The position numbers were made by a program, and so were the translations under genes. The notes beneath the pieces were generated by a model. That model worked only from the letters and a program-made list of their open reading frames with translations, ran no database searches and was not told the origin of the DNA. Of a stretch of DNA of 9,036 nucleotides, positions 1-7,030 are shown one piece after another (the first letter of the stretch is position 1; each line of letters opens with the position of its first letter). The stretch is from assembly GCA_900548145.1 (NCBI GenBank), contig URJB01000070.1, positions 1 to 9,036 of the forward strand, read 5' to 3'. The DNA is from an uncultured Eubacteriales bacterium (lineage in GTDB: Bacteria; Bacillota; Clostridia; Christensenellales; Aristaeellaceae).

Positions 1-1
1 C

Positions 2-28
2 GCATGTCCCACGAGCACCCTGCGCGCC
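2..28. repeat. Direct repeat copy at left edge (GCATGTC-N9-CCCTGCGCGCC)
   Basis: GCATGTC (2-8), nine bases, then CCCTGCGCGCC (18-28). It matches the motif at 9009-9035; by eye about 21 of 27 positions agree. It leads into the hairpin at 20-40, so the element probably belongs to the same family as the array upstream of the operon. Confidence 0.65.
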
Positions 29-40
29 GTAGGCGCGCAG
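20..40. repeat. Perfect 9-bp hairpin downstream of the operon
   Basis: Arms CTGCGCGCC (20-28) and GGCGCGCAG (32-40) with loop GTA. It lies 19 nt past the stop codon of the last gene, so it could slow or end transcription, but no T-run follows in the direction of transcription. It fits a palindromic intergenic repeat better than a standard intrinsic terminator. Confidence 0.6.
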
Positions 41-48
41 TCCGGCTT

Positions 49-61
49 AAGGCACTGCCTT
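49..61 (-). repeat. Small hairpin overlapping the stop codon of the last gene
   Basis: AAGGC (49-53) pairs with GCCTT (57-61) around a 3-nt loop, overlapping the TAA stop (60-62) of the catalytic ABC subunit. It is only 5 bp and is followed by AA and a GC-rich segment, so it is weak as a terminator by itself. Confidence 0.35.
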
Positions 62-1982
62 ATTCGAGTTCGAAGGCGCCGGTGTAGAGTCGGTAGTAGG
101 TGCCCTTCTGGGCGATCAGGTCGGCGTGACTGCCCCGCTCGATGATGCGGCCATGATCCAGCACCATGATCGCGTCGGAGTTGCGCACGGTGGACAGCCG
201 GTGGGCGATGACGAAAACCGTGCGGCCCTTCATCAACGCGTCCATGCCCTTCTGCACAATGCTCTCGGTGCGGGTGTCGATGGAGGAGGTGGCCTCGTCC
301 AGAATCATCACGGGCGGGTCCTCCACGGCGGCCCGGGCAATGGAGATCAGCTGCCGCTGGCCCTGAGAAAGGCCGCTGCCGTCGCCGGTCAGCACCGTGT
401 CGTAGCCCTGAGGCAGCATACGGATGAAGCCATCCGCATTGACCAACTTCGCCGCCTCGATGCATTCCTCGTCCGTGGCGTCCGGGTTGCCGAAACGCAG
501 GTTCTCCATCACCGTGCCGGTGAAGAGGTTCACGTCCTGTAAAACCATGCCCAGCGAGTGGCGCAAATCGTCCTTCTTGATCTTGTTGATGTTGATGCCG
601 TCGTAGCGAATTTTGCCGTCGGCAATGTCGTAGAACCGGGTCAGCAGGTTGGTAATGGTGGTCTTGCCAGCGCCGGTGGCGCCGACAAAGGCGATCTTCT
701 GGCCCGGCTTGGCGTAAATGCTGATGTCGTGCAGCACGATCTTCTCCGGCGTGTAGCCGAAGTCCACGTCATCCAGAACGATGTCGCCCTTCAGCTCGGT
801 GTAGGTGGTGGTGCCGTCGCTGTGAGGATGCTTCCACGCCCACAGGCCGGTGCGATGGTCGCTTTCGCAAAGCTGGCCGTTCTCATCCCGCCGGGCGTTC
901 ACCAGCGTGACGTAGCCTTCGTCGGTCTCGCTGGGCTCGTCCATCAGGCGGAAGATGCGCTCCGCGCCCGCCAGCGCCATGATGACGGAGGAAAGCTGCT
1001 GGCTCACCTGCGAGATGGGCATGACGAAGCTGCGGGACAGGGTCAGGAAGGAGGCGATCATGCCCAGCGTAACGGCCCCGCCCGCGCCGGACAGGCTGAC
1101 GTTGGTCACGCCGCTCAGGCTCAGGCCCGCGCCGATCACCGCCAGAATAACGTAGAGAATATGGCCCATGTTGTTGTTGATGGGCCCAAGGATGTTGGCG
1201 AAGCGGTTGGCTTCGGTGGCGTTGAGGCAAAGCTCCTCGTTGCGGCGGTCAAATTCCTCCACGGCCTTGCCTTCGTGGCAGAAGACCTTGACCACCTTCT
1301 GGCCGTTCATCATTTCCTCGATGTAGCCATTGACGGAGGCCAGCGACTGCTGCTGCTTGACGAAGAACTTGCCGCTCTTGCCGGAGACCCGGCCCGTGAC
1401 CCACATGATGAGCGCGGTGAACAGCACCACCGTCAGGGTGAGCCACAGGCTCTGGCTGAGCATGGCCACGAATACCGCCACGATGGAAATAATGGAGGAG
1501 AACACCTGCGGCAGCGCCTGCGCGATCATCTGACGCAGGGTGTCGGTGTCGTTGGTGTAGTGGCTCATGATCTCGCCGTGGCTGTGGGTGTCAAAGTAGC
1601 GGATGGGCAGGGTCTGCATATGGGCGAACATATCGTCCCGCACGTTTTTCAAAACGCCCTGCGCCACCACCACCATCAGCCGGTTGTACAGGTAGCCGCA
1701 GACCATACCGACCCCATAAATGCAGGCCATATATACCAGCTGGGTCAGCAGGCCGGAAAAATCCGGGTTGATCTGGCCGATCATGGGGGTGATGTAGTCG
1801 TCGATCAAAGTCTTGATGAAGGTGGAAGCCGTCACGCTGGCAATGGTGTTGCCCAAAATGCAGAACAGCACCAAAACCAGACGCAGGCGGTAGCGGCCCA
1901 CATAGCCCATCAGCCGGGCCACGGTGGCTTTCAGGTTCTGCGGCTTCGCGCCGCCCCTGGGTCCGCGGGGTCCTCGCATCAT
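60..1982 (-). CDS. ABC exporter half-transporter with catalytic ATPase site (heterodimer partner)
   Basis: 640 residues, last gene of the operon. Type I exporter membrane domain with hydrophobic stretches near 35-57, 80-105, 157-198 and 272-325, and a nucleotide-binding domain from about 398. Seen: Walker A GATGAGKT (434-441), Q-loop Gln482, Walker B VMILDE (558-563, catalytic Glu563), SSID D-loop (566-569) and switch His594 (IAHRLSTV). The signature is LSQGQ (538-542) rather than LSGGQ. These defects mirror those of the upstream subunit: this protein contributes the competent Walker sites and a weak signature, as in BmrCD/TM287-288-type heterodimers. Oddity: a roughly 45-residue polar linker (about 350-397, including WAWKHPH) between membrane domain and ATPase, longer than usual. 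The start is one of two adjacent ATGs (1982 or 1979). The first gives the ATGA overlap and lies 11 nt from AAAGGA, so it is preferred. The N-terminus is rich in Gly, Arg and Pro. The substrate is unknown; multidrug or lipid/glycan export are the main options. Confidence 0.93.
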   Translation of the reverse strand: MMRGPRGPRGGAKPQNLKATVARLMGYVGRYRLRLVLVLFCILGNTIASVTASTFIKTLIDDYITPMIGQINPDFSGLLTQLVYMACIYGVGMVCGYLYNRLMVVVAQGVLKNVRDDMFAHMQTLPIRYFDTHSHGEIMSHYTNDTDTLRQMIAQALPQVFSSIISIVAVFVAMLSQSLWLTLTVVLFTALIMWVTGRVSGKSGKFFVKQQQSLASVNGYIEEMMNGQKVVKVFCHEGKAVEEFDRRNEELCLNATEANRFANILGPINNNMGHILYVILAVIGAGLSLSGVTNVSLSGAGGAVTLGMIASFLTLSRSFVMPISQVSQQLSSVIMALAGAERIFRLMDEPSETDEGYVTLVNARRDENGQLCESDHRTGLWAWKHPHSDGTTTYTELKGDIVLDDVDFGYTPEKIVLHDISIYAKPGQKIAFVGATGAGKTTITNLLTRFYDIADGKIRYDGININKIKKDDLRHSLGMVLQDVNLFTGTVMENLRFGNPDATDEECIEAAKLVNADGFIRMLPQGYDTVLTGDGSGLSQGQRQLISIARAAVEDPPVMILDEATSSIDTRTESIVQKGMDALMKGRTVFVIAHRLSTVRNSDAIMVLDHGRIIERGSHADLIAQKGTYYRLYTGAFELE

Positions 1983-3727
1983 TCTGCATCGCTTCCTTTC
2001 ATCTGGGATTCGTATACCTCGCGGTAAATATCGCTGGTCTTGAGCAGCTCGTCATGGGTGCCCAGCGCCGCTACCCGGCCCTGATCCAGCACCACGATCT
2101 GGTCGGCCTCCATCACGCTGCCCACGCGCTGGGCAATGATGATCTTGGTCATGTCGCCCAGTTCATCCTTCAGCGCCTTGCGGATCAGCGCGTCCGTGGC
2201 CGTGTCCACGGCGCTGGTGGAGTCGTCCAGCACCAGCACCTTGGGCTTTTTCAGCAAAGCCCGGGCGATGCAGAGGCGCTGCTTCTGACCGCCGGACACG
2301 TTGGTGCCGCCCTGCTCGATGTGGGTCTCGTACTTGTCCGGGAAGCCCTGAATAAAGCTGTCCGCCTGCGCCAGCTCGCAGGCATGGCGGATTTCCTCGT
2401 CGGTGGCGTTTTCATTGCCCCAGCGCAGATTCTCCGCAATGGTACCGGAGAAAAGCTCGTTCTTCTGCAGGACGAAGGCCACGGCGTTGCGCAGGCTGTC
2501 CAGATCGTAGCGGCGCACGTCCACGCCGCCGACCTCCACGCTGCCCTCGCTGACGTCGTACAGCCGGGGGATCATCTGCACCAGACTGGATTTGCTGGAG
2601 CCGGTGCCGCCCAAAATGCCGATGGTCTGGCCGCTGCGGAAGTGCAGGTCCACATGATCCAGCACCGGGTTCTCCGAGCGGCTGTTGTAGCGGAAGACCA
2701 CGTCGTTGAAGTCCACGGAGCCGTCCTTCACATCGGTGACGGCGTTTTCCGGGCTGACGATGTCGCTCTGCTCGTCCAGCACCTGAGCGATGCGCTCGGC
2801 GGAAGCCCGGGAGATGACGATCATGACAAAGACCATGCTCAGCATCATCAGGCTGGACAAAATCTGCATGGTGTAGGTGAACAGGCTGGTCAGTTCGCCG
2901 GTGGACAGACCCAGCGCCGCGTCGCCGCCGCAGGCCACCACCGCCTTGGCGCCCAGCCACGAGAGCAGCAGCATACAGCCGTAGATGCAGAACTGCATCA
3001 GGGGCATATTAAAGGCCAGCAGCTTTTCCGCCTTGCTGAAGTCCTGATAAATTTCTTCCGAAATATCATCGAACTTCTGAATTTCATGATCCTCCCGCAC
3101 GAAGGACTTGACCACGCGGATGCCGTTCAGATTTTCCTGCACCACGTTGTTCAGACGATCATAGCGCTTGAAGACCCGCTCAAAGATGGGATGCGCGTGG
3201 GAGGCCACCAGATACAGCCCCACGCCCAGCACGGGGATGAAAATGGCGAAGACGCCGGACAGCTTCGCGTCGATACCGATGGCCGCCACCAGCGAGAAGA
3301 TCAGCATGAAGGGCGAACGCACCGCCGTGCGGATGATCATCTGATAGGCGTTCTGCACGTTGCTCACGTCGGTGGTCAGGCGCGTCACCAGACCGCCGGT
3401 GGAGAAACGATCGATGTTGGCGAAGGAGAACTCCTGAATATGGCTGTACATATCCCGCCGCAGGTTCTTGGCGAAGCCCGCCGAGGCCACCGCCGCATAA
3501 TGCCCGGACAGAATGCCGAACAGCAGCGACGCAAAGGCCGACAGCAGCAGCACCAGCCCCGCCTTCCAGATATAGGGCATACTGCCCTGACCGATGCCCT
3601 TGTCGATCAGGCTGGCCATGATCAGCGGAATGACGCATTCCATGACCACCTCCAGCGAAACGTACACCGGGGCTTTGATGGACGCGGGCTTATATTCCCG
3701 CACGCTTTTGAGTAACTTTCGAATCAT
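1979..3727 (-). CDS. ABC exporter half-transporter with degenerate ATPase site
   Basis: 582 residues: an N-terminal six-helix type I exporter membrane domain (about 18-315) and a C-terminal nucleotide-binding domain (about 335-575). Seen: Walker A GGTGSSKS (373-380), Q-loop Gln421, intact signature VSGGQ (477-481) and Walker B VLVLDD (497-502). In Walker B the catalytic glutamate is replaced by Asp502; the switch histidine is replaced by Gln533 (IIAQRVGSV). Family knowledge: in heterodimeric exporters such as TM287/288 and BmrCD, one subunit has exactly these D and Q substitutions and forms the ATP site that hydrolyses poorly, while its intact signature completes the partner's active site. 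Inferred: it pairs with the next gene, with which it overlaps by ATGA, and exports a drug, lipid or glycan intermediate at the cytoplasmic membrane. The SSKS form of Walker A keeps the key Lys379 and looks family-typical rather than damaged. The start is supported by GGAGGG 9 nt upstream. Confidence 0.93.
   Translation of the reverse strand: MIRKLLKSVREYKPASIKAPVYVSLEVVMECVIPLIMASLIDKGIGQGSMPYIWKAGLVLLLSAFASLLFGILSGHYAAVASAGFAKNLRRDMYSHIQEFSFANIDRFSTGGLVTRLTTDVSNVQNAYQMIIRTAVRSPFMLIFSLVAAIGIDAKLSGVFAIFIPVLGVGLYLVASHAHPIFERVFKRYDRLNNVVQENLNGIRVVKSFVREDHEIQKFDDISEEIYQDFSKAEKLLAFNMPLMQFCIYGCMLLLSWLGAKAVVACGGDAALGLSTGELTSLFTYTMQILSSLMMLSMVFVMIVISRASAERIAQVLDEQSDIVSPENAVTDVKDGSVDFNDVVFRYNSRSENPVLDHVDLHFRSGQTIGILGGTGSSKSSLVQMIPRLYDVSEGSVEVGGVDVRRYDLDSLRNAVAFVLQKNELFSGTIAENLRWGNENATDEEIRHACELAQADSFIQGFPDKYETHIEQGGTNVSGGQKQRLCIARALLKKPKVLVLDDSTSAVDTATDALIRKALKDELGDMTKIIIAQRVGSVMEADQIVVLDQGRVAALGTHDELLKTSDIYREVYESQMKGSDAE
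1994..1999 (-). promoter_or_regulatory. Ribosome-binding site of the catalytic ABC subunit
   Basis: AAAGGA on the minus strand, within the end of the upstream ABC gene, 11 nt before the first of two adjacent ATG codons. The long spacing favours the first ATG (1982) over the second. Confidence 0.6.
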
Positions 3728-3731
3728 CGTG

Positions 3732-5363
3732 TCAATCCCTCCACGTTCCTTTCTCCATTCTTTCGTAAACGGTACAGATGGTATGGCCGTAGCTTCTGAT
3801 TTCTGCCAGAACGTGATAATCCCGGGGGACGGTCACACCGTAGATACGGCCATAGGTGGTGTTCATCCAAAGATAGGACGCGTCCTCCGGCTGCTCCGTG
3901 ACAGTCAGAAGGGCTTTTTCCTCTGCCGTCAGGGCGGAAAGGGCCTGTTCCAGCCCCAGATGGCTCAAAGCGTCCGTGCCGGACACGGTCAGGGGCAGGG
4001 CTTCGTTCCGCTCGGAGCCCAGCAGAAGCCGCAGGGCGTTGACTGCGCTCACGTCCCAGTAGTCCAGCTCCATGGTCTCCTCCGCGTCCGCAGGGGCCAG
4101 GAAGTTGTAGTAGGCGTACTGATAGGGGTGATTCTGCAGGACGCCCACGCCGTCCGCCGCCATGCACAGGGCCAGAATGCCCGCGATGGCCGCGCCGTTG
4201 AGCCCCTTCGCCCGCCGCTGCAGGGTCTCCAGCCCCCATGCCGCCAGTACGATAAACCCGGCGTACAGGAAGTAGAAATGCCGCCAGCCGTTGTAGATCA
4301 CCGGCTGGCGCAGCATCACATACCCCATGAACGCCGCCCACAGCAGCGTGGCGCACAGCAGCAGCAGCTTCTCCGGCTCCCGCAGGCACTTGCCCGGATG
4401 GCGGAACCATTCCCGTGCCGCAGCCAGCTGGCCTACGGCGCACAGGGGGAAGAAATACAGAGGCAGGGTGTAGAGCATCATCCGGGGCAGATAGCTTCGG
4501 GGCAGCGGGGCGATCGCCTGATCGTACCGCTGGCCCCGGAACAGCACCACGCCCGTCCACCGGCTGAACTGCGAGGCATTTTTCAGGACGTACTGAAAAT
4601 ATTCCAGCGGCCCATCCCATGCGGCGGGGGTCAGCAGCAGGAAGAACCCGCCGAAGGAGACCATCGCCGTCAGCGCGGCCAGCACCGCAGAGCGGCTCCA
4701 CTGCTTCCGGGCCGTCACAGAGACCAGCGCCGCCACGGACAGCATCCCCCAGATCGCCAGCCCGACGATCTTGGTATTGGCCGCCAGCGCGCCCGCCAGC
4801 GAGAAGAGCAGCGCCCGCAGGGGCGTTGGGCTTTTCCACAGCCGCAGGGCCAGATAGAAGCACCACAGCACCAGCGTCAGCAGGGCCATGTCCTTGTTGT
4901 TGTAATGCCCCTCCGCAAACAGGCGGGGCGACAGCAGCAGCATGGCCACCCCGGCCAGCGCCGGGCCGAAGCCAAGGCCCATTTCCCGCAGGAGCAGGTA
5001 CAGCCCCAGCAGCCCCAGCGTGAACAGTCCCCAGCTGTAGGCGTGCCACAGCCAATGAAGCAGGGCGGAGTCGGTTTCGGCAAGCCGCAGCGCCGGGGCC
5101 AGCAGGTAATAGGCGCTCTGGCCATGGTCTTTTTCCACACTTTCGGAAATACGCTGAACGCCCAGCCGGTCGTAGTAGGCCACCGCCTGCCCGTCCCCGA
5201 GACGGACGGCATACTCCTTCAGATTTTGCCGCAGAATCTCCTGTTCGGACGGCTCGTCAAAGTATACGCCGTAATCGGCGGCGGTGCAAAGGCCCCATGT
5301 AAAAATCAATGTAAAAATTAACGCAAGGCCAACCACCGAAGCGGATATTTTTTTCTTTCTCAC
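3732..5363 (-). CDS. GT-C-fold membrane glycosyltransferase-like protein, paralog 3 (PMT/ArnT superfamily)
   Basis: 543 residues, starting with GTG. The start is supported by a strong AAAGGAGG 10 nt upstream and by a GTGA overlap with the stop of paralog 2. Seen: N-terminus MRKKK, TM1 at about 8-25, an acidic loop YGVYFDEPSEQ (31-41; the siblings have YGRxWDE), EKDH (77-80), PRLFAEGHYNNKD (146-158), LLTPAAW (243-249), FSRW (266-269), YNGWRHFYFLY (357-367), HPYQYAYYN (412-420) and ELDYWDVSAVNALRLLL (432-448). The tail ends in a segment shared by all three proteins: an N-x-x-Y element (NTTY, 501-504) and then an I/F-x-S/A-Y-G element (IRSYG, 522-526). Family knowledge and inference are as for the siblings: a polytopic glycosyltransferase likely to use a polyprenyl-phosphate sugar. 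The last codons hold the GGAGGG ribosome-binding site of the following ABC gene, only 4 nt away, which ties the enzyme set to the exporter. Confidence 0.75.
   Translation of the reverse strand: MRKKKISASVVGLALIFTLIFTWGLCTAADYGVYFDEPSEQEILRQNLKEYAVRLGDGQAVAYYDRLGVQRISESVEKDHGQSAYYLLAPALRLAETDSALLHWLWHAYSWGLFTLGLLGLYLLLREMGLGFGPALAGVAMLLLSPRLFAEGHYNNKDMALLTLVLWCFYLALRLWKSPTPLRALLFSLAGALAANTKIVGLAIWGMLSVAALVSVTARKQWSRSAVLAALTAMVSFGGFFLLLTPAAWDGPLEYFQYVLKNASQFSRWTGVVLFRGQRYDQAIAPLPRSYLPRMMLYTLPLYFFPLCAVGQLAAAREWFRHPGKCLREPEKLLLLCATLLWAAFMGYVMLRQPVIYNGWRHFYFLYAGFIVLAAWGLETLQRRAKGLNGAAIAGILALCMAADGVGVLQNHPYQYAYYNFLAPADAEETMELDYWDVSAVNALRLLLGSERNEALPLTVSGTDALSHLGLEQALSALTAEEKALLTVTEQPEDASYLWMNTTYGRIYGVTVPRDYHVLAEIRSYGHTICTVYERMEKGTWRD
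3737..3742 (-). promoter_or_regulatory. Ribosome-binding site of the degenerate-site ABC subunit
   Basis: GGAGGG on the minus strand, 9 nt before the ATG at 3727. It lies inside the last codons of paralog 3, so the first ABC gene has no room for its own separate leader. Confidence 0.75.
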
Positions 5364-7030
5364 GGCTGAACGTCCTCCTTTGGCGCGCAGACGCAGCAGA
5401 TCATGGCTCCGTAGCTATCGAACCGGCACAGAATTTCCTCTGCCGCCGGAAGGACTTCGCCCGCCAGCACCGCATAGCTGGTGTTCACGATCCGATAGGC
5501 AGAGCCGCTTTCCTCACTGTCCGGGTAAACGGCTTCGAACCGGGCGCGGCGCTCCTCGGGCCAGTGATCCAGATTGCTCAAAACGCCGCTGCGGGTACGA
5601 CTGTCCGTCCACGTCACCCGGATGGGCCGGCCGTCAGGCGCGTTTTCCTCCAGCCAGCGAAGGGCCGCGTCAATGCCCACGTTCCAGTAGTCCAGCTCGT
5701 GCCGCCGCTCCAGCCCGTTCCGGCTGACCAGCGGCTGATAGTAGGCGAACTGGAAGGGATGGTTCAGCGCAAGGCCCGCGCCCTGCAGGGCCAGCAGGGC
5801 GCACAGCGCCCCCGCCCCGGCCCGGCGAAGGGCCGGCCTTGCCGAAAGCCTCAGCCGAAGCCGGCCCAGCGCCCAACCCGCCGTGGCCATCATGGGGAAA
5901 AACAGAAAATAAGCGTGCCGCCAGCCGTTGTAGACCCGCACCCGCATGACCATCATGCCCAGCAGGGGCAGCAGCCAGCAGGAAAGGCACAGAACCGCCG
6001 CAAAGTTCTCCTGCCCGCACAGGGCCGAGGCTTTCTGACGGGCACACCGGCGCAGGACGAGTCCTCCGCCCAGCAGGATCAACCCCAGTTGGACCAGAGG
6101 CATGGTCAGGGCGATCATCACCGGCAGGTAATAGAACGGCGGGCGCTCCCACGAAAGGTCGATCACCCGGCCACAGAACAGCACCGTGTTGTTCCAGCGG
6201 GAAAAGCTGTAGGAGTTACGCAGCACGTAGGTCAGGTATGCCGCCGGATCCCGGAGCAGGGCCGGGGTCAGCAGCACGTAGCAGCCAAGAGACCCCAGTA
6301 CCGCCACGAGCACCGCCCGCCATGTGCGGCGGGTGAAGTGCTTTTCCAGCAACAGCGACAGAAGGGCCATACCGCCGCAAAGAAGGCTGACCGCCCCGCC
6401 GATGATGCGGGTATTGGTGCAGAAACCCGCCGCCAGCGCGAAGCACAGCGCCCGGCCCGCCGTGGGCTTTTCCCGCAGGCGCAGGGTCTGCCACAGCACC
6501 ACCGCCGCCAGATCCATCAGAGCCGCGTCCTTGTTGTTGTAATGCCCCTGCGCGAACAGACGGGGGCAGCACAGGGCCAGCAGCGCCGCCGCCGCGGCCA
6601 GCGGGCGGGAGAGGCCCATCCGGCGGCAGACGGCGTACAGGGCGTACAGCCCCAGCGTAAACAGGGCCCACGTCCAGACGCGCCACCAGTGGGTGAACTG
6701 CTGGTCGGTCACGTTCGGGTCGCAGGCCAGCGGCGCAAGGGGATAGTAAGCCGAGCTGTTGTGATCCATTTCGATGCTCTGAGACAGAGGAATGACCCCC
6801 ATGGCCTTGAGCGCCTGATGAAAGCCCGTCTCAAAGGGCAGGAGCTCACCGTATTCCATCAGGGCCATGCGGTAAATGTTGATCTCGCCCTTTTCATCCC
6901 AGTTACGGCCGTAATCGTCTACTGTGCACAGCCCCAGCAGGAAGATCAGCGCAAACAGAAGCGCGATCGCCGCTTTGGCAAGCCGCTGCCGGGTCTCGGG
7001 CCGCAGTTTGCGGCTGATTGCTTCACTCAT
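5360..7030 (-). CDS. GT-C-fold membrane glycosyltransferase-like protein, paralog 2 (PMT/ArnT superfamily)
   Basis: 556 residues from the start chosen here. A longer reading from an ATG at 7051 is possible, but that ATG lies upstream of the GGAG ribosome-binding site, whereas the ATG at 7030 sits 8 nt after GGAG and gives an ATGA overlap with the stop of paralog 1, matching the other junctions. Seen: a basic N-terminus, TM1 at about 19-36, YGRNWDE (40-46), EMDH (87-90), PRLFAQGHYNNKD (156-168), LLTPALL (253-259), FSRWNN (276-281), YNGWRHAYF (367-375), HPFQFAYYQP (424-433) and ELDYWNVGIDAALRWL (445-460). About eleven hydrophobic segments precede an exposed C-terminal tail (about 424-556). It is the most divergent of the three paralogs; for example it has RHAYFLFFPM in place of RHFYFLY, and GGGLVLRRCA in place of the AVGQL segment. 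The proposed role is lipid-phosphosugar-dependent transfer of a sugar outside the membrane; the acceptor is unknown and could differ from those of its siblings. Confidence 0.75.
   Translation of the reverse strand: MSEAISRKLRPETRQRLAKAAIALLFALIFLLGLCTVDDYGRNWDEKGEINIYRMALMEYGELLPFETGFHQALKAMGVIPLSQSIEMDHNSSAYYPLAPLACDPNVTDQQFTHWWRVWTWALFTLGLYALYAVCRRMGLSRPLAAAAALLALCCPRLFAQGHYNNKDAALMDLAAVVLWQTLRLREKPTAGRALCFALAAGFCTNTRIIGGAVSLLCGGMALLSLLLEKHFTRRTWRAVLVAVLGSLGCYVLLTPALLRDPAAYLTYVLRNSYSFSRWNNTVLFCGRVIDLSWERPPFYYLPVMIALTMPLVQLGLILLGGGLVLRRCARQKASALCGQENFAAVLCLSCWLLPLLGMMVMRVRVYNGWRHAYFLFFPMMATAGWALGRLRLRLSARPALRRAGAGALCALLALQGAGLALNHPFQFAYYQPLVSRNGLERRHELDYWNVGIDAALRWLEENAPDGRPIRVTWTDSRTRSGVLSNLDHWPEERRARFEAVYPDSEESGSAYRIVNTSYAVLAGEVLPAAEEILCRFDSYGAMICCVCAPKEDVQP
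5374..5381 (-). promoter_or_regulatory. Ribosome-binding site for the GTG start of paralog 3
   Basis: AAAGGAGG on the minus strand, 10 nt before the GTG at 5363 and within the last codons of paralog 2. Its strength supports use of the GTG codon. Confidence 0.8.

Noticed and set aside
20..40. Intrinsic transcription terminator after the last gene
   Set aside because: The stem is strong and well placed, but no T-run follows it on the minus strand. Kept as a palindromic repeat with a possible pausing role only.
558..2027. 489-codon open frame on the plus strand
   Set aside because: It lies antisense to the catalytic ABC gene. The translation is rich in His, Gln, Ala and Gly with no domain, as expected from the opposite strand of GC-rich coding DNA.
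2585..2608. Walker A of the first ABC subunit (GGTGSSKS) as a disabling mutation
   Set aside because: The essential lysine and serine remain, and I recognise this form from other Firmicutes exporters of the same subfamily. The meaningful changes are in Walker B and the switch loop.
2054..3715. 553-codon open frame on the plus strand
   Set aside because: Antisense shadow of the degenerate-site ABC gene, with low-complexity His/Gln/Ala composition and no motif.
3594..5321. 575-codon open frame on the plus strand
   Set aside because: Antisense to paralog 3 and spans its junction with the ABC gene; Gln/Arg/Pro-rich with no recognisable fold.
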